From CAYLLT01 sp964548565 (lineage in GTDB: Bacteria > Planctomycetota > Phycisphaerae > UBA1845 > PWPN01): DNA of 19,494 bases. Positions 1-5,834 of the stretch are shown piece by piece. The stretch is taken from assembly GCA_964548565.1 (NCBI GenBank), contig CAZJTF010000102.1, forward strand, positions 1 to 19,494. Direction: 5' to 3'. The notes under the pieces are model-generated. The model was not told where the DNA came from. It ran no database searches and was given only the letters and a program-made list of their open reading frames with translations. Within the stretch, counting starts at the first letter, position 1; every line of letters begins with the position of its first letter. The position numbers and the translations under genes are program-made.

Positions 1-2
1 CG

Positions 3-236
3 ATCAACGAGGGCGATCGTTACCACATCATCATGGTCGAGCGGCGCTTTCCCGCGAGTGAAGTCGGGTTCGAGAACATCGATCACGCCAAGCTCCGCCA
101 GCAGTTCCTCGAGCGGCGCATCCGGCAACGTCAGGAGATGCTCGAGGCGGAGCTGTTCCGTTCGGCCGCCATCGACGTGCAGGATCCGGAACTTGCCCGC
201 CAGTTCAAACAGCGCTATCGGCAAGGTGCGCGATAA
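3..236 (+). CDS. C-terminal fragment of a probable parvulin-type peptidyl-prolyl isomerase / foldase
   Basis: The gene enters from the left edge and ends at TAA 234-236; only the last 77 codons are visible. The fragment opens with a segment reading GDRYHIIMVERR, which resembles the final beta strand of PpiC/SurA/PrsA rotamase domains (a G-x-H-I-I-x-V-E pattern). It is followed by a highly charged helical tail rich in Arg, Gln and Glu (FENIDHAKLRQQFLERRIRQ), as in the C-terminal helix after the isomerase domain of exported chaperones. If this is right, the protein assists folding of exported proteins in the periplasm. Catalytic residues and any signal peptide lie outside the window, so the family call is tentative. 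The gene converges on the four-CBS gene. Confidence 0.5.
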   Translation: MNEGDRYHIIMVERRFPASEVGFENIDHAKLRQQFLERRIRQRQEMLEAELFRSAAIDVQDPELARQFKQRYRQGAR

Positions 237-244
237 GCGCGCCG

Positions 245-260
245 GGCGGCGGAGGCCGCC
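245..260. terminator. Short GC hairpin between convergent genes
   Basis: A perfect 6-bp inverted repeat (GGCGGC, loop GGAG, GCCGCC) lies 8 bases after the stop of the foldase gene and 45 bases before the stop of the convergent CBS gene. There is no T-run on either side, so intrinsic termination is only a guess; the position between two converging stops is the main support. Confidence 0.3.
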
Positions 261-304
261 AGCGAGATCGGACGCCTGCGCGTTCGTCCTGATGAGTCGC
301 AGTG

Positions 305-1129
305 TCAGGCGGGGACGGCGTCCGTCGCAATCAGTGCGCTGAGCAGATCAACCGTCGTCAGCACGCTGACAAGCAGTCCATCGCGCGTGGTGATGGGCAG
401 CGCTGCCGCTTCGTGTGCGAGCATCAGTTCGGCGGCGCGGGAGAGGCTGTCGTTTGGCCGCAGCACCGGGGGATTCGGCCTGAGCAGTTCCGATACCGAG
501 CGGTCCAGCCAGTCGGCAGACGCGGTGGAGTCGACGAAGAGGCGGATGTCGCGGTCATTGATCATGCCGCAGAAACGCTCTCCCTCCAGCACGGGGAGGT
601 GATGCAGTCGCGTGCTGCGGAGCTTCACGCAGGCGCTCTGGAGTGTTTCCCACGGCCGCACCGTCCGCAGGACCCGGGTGCCATGGTTCAGCACCGCCTC
701 GTTGTGCCCGCCGGGACGCCGGGCAGACAGCAGGCGCACGACGTGCGTGTCGGAGATGACGCCGATCGCGCGGCCATTCTCCACAACCGGCAGGGCGGAG
801 CGCTTCTGGTCCGCCATCAGGTGCGCGGCTTCGATGAGGGGGGCGTCGGGGGCGAGCACCGGCCCTTCCGAATCCATCACGTCGGCGACGAGCACCTCCT
901 CGGTGCAGATGCCGCTGCCGATTGCTTCGCGCTCCGCTCGAAGCAGCAGGCCGACGCTCTCGAGAAGGTCGGCTTGCGAGAGGATTCCCGCGAATTCGCC
1001 GCGATCCTGCACGAGCAGGTTGCGCAGTGAGCGCGAGGTCATGAGGCGGATGGCTTCGTCGGTGGAGACGAAGGGCGTCAGCGAGCACGACGGCGCGGCG
1101 GATGACTGGCGGACGGTCGTGTGCGGCAT
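305..1129 (-). CDS. Protein with four CBS domains (two Bateman modules)
   Basis: The 274-residue protein is built almost entirely of four CBS units at about residues 15-60, 81-136, 150-200 and 211-268. Each shows the usual pattern of a hydrophobic strand, an 'LPV' or 'LLV' turn, then G-x-(I/V)-(S/T/N)-x-x-D, for example AIGVISDTHVV and FCGMINDRDI. No enzyme or DNA-binding domain is attached. CBS pairs usually bind AMP, ADP, ATP or related ligands and regulate partner proteins; the partner is not shown here. An upstream ATG at 1339 is in frame, but the ATG at 1129 is preceded by GGAGGG about 10 bases upstream, and the added N-terminus carries no CBS-like sequence, so 1129 was chosen. The gene is divergent from the CBS-korAB block, consistent with shared control from 1130-1475. 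Confidence 0.8.
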   Translation of the reverse strand: MPHTTVRQSSAAPSCSLTPFVSTDEAIRLMTSRSLRNLLVQDRGEFAGILSQADLLESVGLLLRAEREAIGSGICTEEVLVADVMDSEGPVLAPDAPLIEAAHLMADQKRSALPVVENGRAIGVISDTHVVRLLSARRPGGHNEAVLNHGTRVLRTVRPWETLQSACVKLRSTRLHHLPVLEGERFCGMINDRDIRLFVDSTASADWLDRSVSELLRPNPPVLRPNDSLSRAAELMLAHEAAALPITTRDGLLVSVLTTVDLLSALIATDAVPA

Positions 1130-1475
1130 GAAAACGCTACCCTCCGGATACTTCGTACCATTTATCACAGTCGGCAGATCTGCCACGCGACTTAACCTTT
1201 CAACTGCATGCGGGCGCAGGTCTTTCCCATGGTTCTTCCATCGGTATTTGCCCGATAAGCCTTTTTTCATGCCGGCGGCGCTGTCGCAGTGCCGTATGAA
1301 TGACACAACGAACTCGACGATGTTCGGGAAAAACTTCACAAGCTTCGCGCGCTAGGATGTGAAGGGTTGCTCTGCCGCACGGTGCGGTAGTCCGCCGATG
1401 CAATCAGAGGCAAAAGCGCTTTGCATCACGCGCGAATGCGGTTATGCTGATGTCACCCTTCATCGGAGCCGGCCT
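1130..1475. other. Divergent intergenic region with a 12-bp palindrome
   Basis: These 346 bases separate the four-CBS gene (minus) from the two-CBS gene (plus), so both promoters must lie here. A perfect palindrome GGCAGATCTGCC sits at 1173-1184, about 44 bases upstream of the minus-strand start, where an operator could lie. At 1238-1254 an ATCGG-type 5-bp hairpin is followed on the plus strand by TTTTTT at 1261-1266. No coding signal was accepted here. A 12-bp palindrome is expected by chance a few times in a window this size, so its function is unproven. Confidence 0.35.
1421..1448 (+). promoter_or_regulatory. Possible sigma70-like promoter of the CBS-korAB block
   Basis: TTGCAT at 1421-1426 and TATGCT at 1443-1448 are separated by 16 bases and lie 27 bases upstream of the chosen TTG start. 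They match the consensus at 3 of 6 and 4 of 6 positions. Transcription from here would begin downstream of the in-frame ATG at 1398, which supports the later TTG start. Confidence 0.3.
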
Positions 1476-1943
1476 TTGAGCTTCAGAGAGAACCTGTGGC
1501 GGACCGACCTCTCACACGTCGAATTGCGTGAGCCGCTGACGATTTCACCGGGAACTTCCATCCACCAGTCAATCGAGCTGATGCGCCGGCATGGCACAGG
1601 CTGCGTGCTCGTGTGCGAAGGCGGGGCGCTCGTCGGGATCTTCACCGAGCGCGACTTCATCAAGCGGGTGCTGGTTCCTCTCGTGAATCTCGACCAGCCG
1701 GTCAGCACCGTGATGACGCGGTGCCCGGTGACGGTGCGCCTGCGCGACTCCGTCGGGCTCGCCATCCGGATCATGAATACCGGCGGCTACCGGAGGTTGC
1801 CCGTCATCAACGAGCGGGGCATCCCCATCGGCCTGATCTCCGTGAAACGCATCATTCGCTACCTCGCGGATCATTTTCCGACAACCGTGTACAACCTGCC
1901 GCCACAACCCAGGCAGGTGCAGCAAGCAAGGGAGGGCGCTTGA
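1476..1943 (+). CDS. Two-CBS-domain protein next to korA
   Basis: The 155-residue protein has two CBS domains at about residues 18-72 and 80-134, with typical turns GALVGIFTERDF and GIPIGLISVKRIIRY. It is probably a nucleotide-binding regulatory protein with no fused output domain. The reading frame is open from GTG 1359 and has an ATG at 1398, but neither has a ribosome-binding site; TTG 1476 has GGAG 7 bases upstream and a candidate promoter just before it. The stop at 1941-1943 is only 2 bases before the ATG of korA, so the two genes are almost certainly co-transcribed and probably translationally coupled. The protein is clearly a paralogue of the zinc-ribbon CBS protein at 5087-5617, sharing the order GCVLV, ALVGIF-x-ERD, PIG-x-ISV, IRY-x-AD-x-FP. 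The start codon is the least certain part. Confidence 0.75.
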   Translation: MSFRENLWRTDLSHVELREPLTISPGTSIHQSIELMRRHGTGCVLVCEGGALVGIFTERDFIKRVLVPLVNLDQPVSTVMTRCPVTVRLRDSVGLAIRIMNTGGYRRLPVINERGIPIGLISVKRIIRYLADHFPTTVYNLPPQPRQVQQAREGA

Positions 1944-1945
1944 AA

Positions 1946-3853
1946 ATGACGCCATCGAGCGGTGACACCAGTGCTCAGCAGGCAGTCATGACGGCGGGAC
2001 GCACCGCCAGCCGCGGCGGCAAGCCGGTTCAGCAGCTGGAGATCGCCACTGTCCGGTTCGCCGGCGATTCCGGCGACGGCATGCAGCTCGCGGGGACGCA
2101 GTTCACGAACTCGTCTGCCATCTTCGGCAATGACATCAGCACGCTGCCGGACTACCCGGCCGAGATTCGCGCCCCCGCTGGTTCGCTCGGCGGTGTCAGC
2201 GGTTTCCAGATCAACTTCGGCAGCCGCGTGGTGCACACGCCGGGCGACCGCGTCAACGCGCTCATCGCCATGAACCCGGCGGCGCTCAAGACGAACCTGG
2301 GTGACGTGGTGCCCGGCGGGCTGGTCATCGTCAACAGCGACGCCTTCGGGAAGACCGACCTGAGCAAGGCCGGCTACGCCGAGAACCCGCTCGAGAACGG
2401 CTCGCTCGAAGGGTACCGGCTCGTCAAAGTGCCCGTGGGACGGCTGAACAATGAAGCGCTTGCTGACACGGGGCTGACACCCAAGGTGGTGGACCGCTGC
2501 AAGAACTTCTTCGCCCTCGGCATCGTCTACTGGCTCTTCGACCGCCCGCTGGAGCCGACGCTCAACTGGATCCAGGAGAAATTCGGAAAGAACCCCGCGA
2601 TCGCCGACGCGAACACCCGCAGCCTCAAGGCCGGGTACCACTTCGGCGAAACGACGGACCTTTTCACGACCAGCTACCGCGTTCCGAAGGCCACGATTCC
2701 GCCGGGCCGGTATCGCAGCCTGACGGGCAACGACGCGATGGCGATCGGGCTGATTACGGCCGCTCAGAAAGCCAACCGCCCGCTCTTCTACGGCACCTAT
2801 CCGATCACGCCGGCGAGCGACATTCTGCACCAGCTCTCGCGCCACAAGAACTTCGGCGTGATCACGTTCCAGGCCGAGGACGAGATTGCGGGTATTACTT
2901 CGGCGATCGGTGCGTCGTTCGCCGGTGCGATCGGCACGACTGGCACGAGCGGCCCCGGCCTGGCGCTCAAGACCGAGGCGATCGGCCTCGCGGTCATGAC
3001 CGAACTTCCCGTGGTCATCATCAATGTGCAGCGCGGCGGACCCAGCACGGGTCTGCCCACGAAAACCGAGCAGGCGGACCTGCTCCAGGCGCTCTACGGG
3101 CGCAACGGCGAGTGCCCGGTCTGCGTCATCGCACCCCGGTCCCCGGCCGACTGCTTTGACACGGCGATCGAGGCGGTGCGGATCGCCACACGATTCATGC
3201 TGCCGGTCATTGTTCTGAGCGATGGCTACATCGCGAACGGTGCGGAGCCCTGGCGGATCCCGAGCCCCGACGACATCGCGCCAATCGAGATCGCGCCGCC
3301 TCCGGCAATCAACGGCGTCGGTTTTATGCCGTACATGCGGAACGATGACCTGGCGCGTCCGTGGGTCGTCCCTGGTACGAAGGGTTACGAGCACCGCATT
3401 GGCGGTCTCGAGAAGCAGAACATCACGGGTGCCGTCAGCTATGACGGCGCGAATCATCACCAGATGATTGCCCTGCGGGCACAGAAAGTGGCGAACATCA
3501 CGCGCGTCATCCCGCCGACGGAAGTGCAGGGGCCGAACTCCGGTGACCTGCTCGTCGTTGGCTGGGGCGGTACGTATGGCGCGATTACCGGCGCCTGCGA
3601 GCGGATCCGCAGCTCCGGACGGCGCGTGTCGAACCTCCATCTGCGGCACCTCAACCCGTTGCCGTCAGATCTGGGCGACATTCTCAAGCGGTTCCAGCGG
3701 GTCCTGGTGCCCGAGCTGAACCTCGGACAATTGCGGTTCGTGTTGCGTGCACAGTACCTGGTGGACGCCGTCGGGCTGAACAAGGTCTACGGCAAGCCGT
3801 TCCTCATGTCGGAGATCGAAGAGGAAATCCTGCGGCTGCTGCCCAACGACTGA
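1946..3853 (+). CDS. korA: 2-oxoacid:ferredoxin oxidoreductase, fused gamma-alpha subunit (KorA type)
   Basis: Together with KorB this subunit should catalyse CoA-dependent oxidative decarboxylation of a 2-oxoacid (probably 2-oxoglutarate to succinyl-CoA) with ferredoxin, or the reverse reductive reaction, in the cytoplasm. The 635-residue length and domain order match the two-subunit KorA/OorA type. An N-terminal gamma domain (about residues 33-235) contains RFAGDSGDGMQLAG. The alpha domain (about 260-635) contains the substrate-site motif YPITPASDIL (285-294), a TSGPGLALK loop (334-342) and QRGGPSTGLPTKTEQ (362-376). The ATG at 1946 has GGAGG 10 bases upstream, inside the end of the preceding gene; ATG 1988 has no such site and would trim only the variable N-terminus. 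The frame stays open far upstream by chance, overlapping the CBS gene. 2-oxoglutarate is inferred from architecture rather than shown by a specificity residue. Confidence 0.9.
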   Translation: MTPSSGDTSAQQAVMTAGRTASRGGKPVQQLEIATVRFAGDSGDGMQLAGTQFTNSSAIFGNDISTLPDYPAEIRAPAGSLGGVSGFQINFGSRVVHTPGDRVNALIAMNPAALKTNLGDVVPGGLVIVNSDAFGKTDLSKAGYAENPLENGSLEGYRLVKVPVGRLNNEALADTGLTPKVVDRCKNFFALGIVYWLFDRPLEPTLNWIQEKFGKNPAIADANTRSLKAGYHFGETTDLFTTSYRVPKATIPPGRYRSLTGNDAMAIGLITAAQKANRPLFYGTYPITPASDILHQLSRHKNFGVITFQAEDEIAGITSAIGASFAGAIGTTGTSGPGLALKTEAIGLAVMTELPVVIINVQRGGPSTGLPTKTEQADLLQALYGRNGECPVCVIAPRSPADCFDTAIEAVRIATRFMLPVIVLSDGYIANGAEPWRIPSPDDIAPIEIAPPPAINGVGFMPYMRNDDLARPWVVPGTKGYEHRIGGLEKQNITGAVSYDGANHHQMIALRAQKVANITRVIPPTEVQGPNSGDLLVVGWGGTYGAITGACERIRSSGRRVSNLHLRHLNPLPSDLGDILKRFQRVLVPELNLGQLRFVLRAQYLVDAVGLNKVYGKPFLMSEIEEEILRLLPND

Positions 3854-3888
3854 GCGCGTGCAAGAGAGTCGGTGACGAAGACGATCGA

Positions 3889-3905
3889 CCGGCGATGAAT
3901 GCCGG
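3889..3905 (+). other. Intercistronic hairpin between korA and korB
   Basis: A 5-bp stem CCGGC/GCCGG with loop GATGAAT lies in the 76-base gap between korA and korB. It has no T-run, so it more likely stabilises or tunes the joint mRNA than terminates it. The stem is short and may be chance. Confidence 0.3.
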
Positions 3906-3929
3906 CCGCTGAAAAGGAACAACGAGGAC

Positions 3930-4961
3930 ATGAGCTCACTGAATGCGAATCCTTCCGGACCTCAGTTGACACCCAAGGACTTCGAAAGCGGACAGGACGT
4001 GCGATGGTGCCCGGGCTGCGGCGATTATTCGATCCTCGCCCAGGTGAAGAAGATTCTGCCCAAGGTCGGGGTGGGCCGCGAGAACGTCGTGTTTGTCTCG
4101 GGCATCGGCTGCTCCAGCCGGTTCCCGTACTACGTCAACACGTACGGGATGCACAGCATCCACGGTCGTGCGCCGGGATTTGCGAGCGGCATCAAGGTGA
4201 CGAACCCTGACCTGCTCGTCTGGGTCGTGACGGGCGACGGTGACGCGCTGAGCATCGGCGGCAACCACCTGATCCATGCAATCCGCCGCAACATGGACAT
4301 CATCATTCTGCTCTTCAACAACCGCATCTACGGCCTGACGAAGGGGCAGTATTCCCCCACGTCGGAGCTGGGCAAGATGACGAAGAGTTCGCCGATGGGC
4401 TCGATCGACAACCCGCTGCGCCCGCTGTCGGTGGCGATCGGCTGTGAAGCCAGCTTCGTCGCGCGGACGCTCGACGTGGATGTCAAGCACCTCGCCGAAA
4501 CGCTCGAGCGGGCGGCGGCGCATCGCGGCACGTCGTTCGTGGAGATCTACCAGGACTGCAACGTGTTCAACCACCTGGCCTACGAATACGCATCCGACAA
4601 GGAGCAGCGCCCGGAGAACACGCTGTACCTCGAGCACGGCAAGCCGATGATCTTCGGCAAGAACCGCGACAAGGGCATCCGCCTGCACGGCACCGAGATC
4701 GAGGTGGTCCAGCTCGGCGGCGGCATTCGCGAGGACGACCTGCTGTTCCACGACGAACGGGCGAAGGAGCCGACGCTGGCGTACCTGCTGAGCCGCATGA
4801 GCTACCCGGAGTTTCCGGAACCCATGGGAGTGCTGCGGTGCGTGGACAAGCCACGGTACGAAGTGCTCGCGCACGAGCAGATCAAAGCGGCGCAGGCTAA
4901 GAAGGGTCCCGGCCGGCTCGAGGATCTGTTCAACGAAGGCGACGTGTGGACGGTGAACTGA
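3930..4961 (+). CDS. korB: 2-oxoacid:ferredoxin oxidoreductase, beta subunit (TPP and [4Fe-4S])
   Basis: This is the thiamine-diphosphate and iron-sulfur subunit that pairs with KorA. Its 343 residues match the family. Four cysteines fit the single-cluster pattern of two-subunit 2-oxoacid:ferredoxin oxidoreductases: C27 and C30 in RWCPGCGDYS, C61 in SGIGCSSRF, and C210 in YQDCNVFNH. The TPP/Mg motif runs from GDGDALSIGGNH (102-113) to LLFNN (127-131). The next stretch, YGLTKGQYSPTS, is typical of the family and lies near the active site. No extra ferredoxin domain is fused, so electrons must pass to a separate ferredoxin. The ATG at 3930 has GAGG a few bases upstream and an AAAAGGA stretch about 12 bases upstream. 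It follows korA by 76 bases in the same operon. Confidence 0.92.
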   Translation: MSSLNANPSGPQLTPKDFESGQDVRWCPGCGDYSILAQVKKILPKVGVGRENVVFVSGIGCSSRFPYYVNTYGMHSIHGRAPGFASGIKVTNPDLLVWVVTGDGDALSIGGNHLIHAIRRNMDIIILLFNNRIYGLTKGQYSPTSELGKMTKSSPMGSIDNPLRPLSVAIGCEASFVARTLDVDVKHLAETLERAAAHRGTSFVEIYQDCNVFNHLAYEYASDKEQRPENTLYLEHGKPMIFGKNRDKGIRLHGTEIEVVQLGGGIREDDLLFHDERAKEPTLAYLLSRMSYPEFPEPMGVLRCVDKPRYEVLAHEQIKAAQAKKGPGRLEDLFNEGDVWTVN

Positions 4962-5007
4962 GGAAAAAGCAGAAGACAGTAAAAAGGAAAAGCCAGAGGG
5001 AAACCTG

Positions 5008-5037
5008 AAAAGCGTCTGCCTGCGGGGCAGTCGTTTT
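5008..5037 (+). terminator. Terminator-like hairpin after korB
   Basis: Starting 46 bases after the korB stop, AAAAgCGtCTGCC pairs with GGCAGtCGTTTT around the loop TGCGG; one base is bulged and one pair is mismatched. The A-tract before and T-tract after give it the look of a bidirectional intrinsic terminator. The flanks (4981-4992 purine-rich, 5048-5059 pyrimidine-rich) extend the pairing imperfectly to about 79 bases. If it works, the following CBS gene needs its own promoter or partial read-through. Confidence 0.5.
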
Positions 5038-5086
5038 GTCCTGTTCGCCTTTTTCCTTTGAACTTCAACCCTGAGGTGCTCCTCGC

Positions 5087-5617
5087 ATGCGTTGTCCGTT
5101 CTGCGGTCACTCCAATATCGTCGGCACCGACACCTGCGAAGACTGCGGCGAGTCGCTCAGCGTCTTCACGTCGGCGCCGCAGTACAAGACGCAGATCGAA
5201 GAGACAATCCAGTCCGAGTGTGTCGGGCGGCTCGCCTCGGCGACTCCGGTGTGCGTGTCGCCGGCCACACCTGTTTCAGCCGCCATCGGTCTGCTGGCGG
5301 AACGCAACATCGGCTGCGTGCTGGTGACGTGGTGTGATGCGCTGGTCGGGATCTTCAGCGAACGTGACGCCCTGATGAAGGTTGGCACGCGTTTGACGGA
5401 AGTGGCCCAGGAGCCGGTGCGGCACTTCATGACGCCCGCCCCGGACACGCTCAAGGAAGAGGACAGCATTGCGTTCGCGCTGAACCGGATGTCCGTCGGC
5501 GATTTCCGCCATATCCCCATCGAACGTGACGAGCGCCCCATCGGCATCATCAGCGTCCGCGACGTGATCCGCTACTTTGCGGACGAGTTCCCGGAGTTCC
5601 TCCCTCCGGGCCGATAA
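5087..5617 (+). CDS. Zinc-ribbon protein with two CBS domains
   Basis: The 176-residue protein begins with a compact zinc ribbon, CPFCG at residues 3-7 and CEDCG at 17-21, followed by a linker and two CBS domains (about residues 45-105 and 108-168). CBS turns are visible as ALVGIFSERDAL and PIGIISVRDVIRYFADEFP. It is likely a nucleotide-responsive regulator; the ribbon could bind nucleic acid or a partner protein, which cannot be decided here. The ATG at 5087 has GAGGTG 8 bases upstream, and an earlier start would not extend the zinc ribbon. It is a paralogue of the CBS protein upstream of korA, with the same residue order through both CBS units, so a duplicated pair brackets korAB. Whether it shares the korAB transcript depends on the hairpin at 5008-5037. 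Confidence 0.82.
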   Translation: MRCPFCGHSNIVGTDTCEDCGESLSVFTSAPQYKTQIEETIQSECVGRLASATPVCVSPATPVSAAIGLLAERNIGCVLVTWCDALVGIFSERDALMKVGTRLTEVAQEPVRHFMTPAPDTLKEEDSIAFALNRMSVGDFRHIPIERDERPIGIISVRDVIRYFADEFPEFLPPGR

Positions 5618-5626
5618 CCGGCGTTG

Positions 5627-5655
5627 CTGCCCGGCGGAAAGGGGCGCCCGGGCAG
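5627..5655 (+). terminator. Hairpin after the zinc-ribbon CBS gene
   Basis: A perfect 8-bp stem, CTGCCCGG at 5627-5634 with CCGGGCAG at 5648-5655, begins 9 bases after the stop codon; two more pairs can form past a one-base bulge. It is strong and well placed, but no T-run follows, so it may be a Rho-independent-like or mRNA-stabilising end. Confidence 0.42.
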
Positions 5656-5700
5656 AGGGGCTGTCATTCTCCGTGCGCTCCCTCACGTATCAACCTCCAC

Positions 5701-5756
5701 TTTCACTGATTTCACTCGGATTCTGCTTGATTTGAGGCTGCCGGCTTGGTAGCCTC
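5701..5756 (+). promoter_or_regulatory. Leader of the lectin gene: tandem heptamer and hairpin
   Basis: TTTCACT occurs twice, at 5701-5707 and 5710-5716, in direct orientation 9 bases apart. A hairpin follows at 5734-5756: GAGGCT pairs with AGCCTC, with an inner CC/GG pair across a G-T wobble. These lie about 80-130 bases upstream of the lectin start and could be an operator plus leader structure. A TTGATT / TAGCCT pair with 17-base spacing overlaps them but fits the promoter consensus poorly. Confidence 0.28.
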
Positions 5757-5834
5757 GATACGTCGGGCTGTTTGGGGGGCGTTCTACCCTCAAACCCACT
5801 TGTTCATGGCTGTTTAGGTTCGGAGGGCGCAAGA

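Noticed and set aside
1200..1290. Possible riboswitch on the minus strand upstream of the four-CBS gene (GGGCAAA and CCGATGG segments)
   Set aside because: The pieces resemble parts of the c-di-GMP riboswitch, but the conserved core and helix order are absent.
1613..1945. Upstream extension of the korA frame over the CBS gene
   Set aside because: It overlaps a good CBS gene in another frame, while ATG 1946 has a proper ribosome-binding site and the extension has no family match.
1871..3649. 592-codon open frame on the minus strand inside korA
   Set aside because: It is antisense to a clear korA, has Arg/Ala/Asp-rich low-information content, and is explained by GC-rich codon positions.
5727..5755. 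TTGATT / TAGCCT as a promoter of the lectin gene
   Set aside because: The -10 match is only 3 of 6 and overlaps a hairpin; not strong enough to call.
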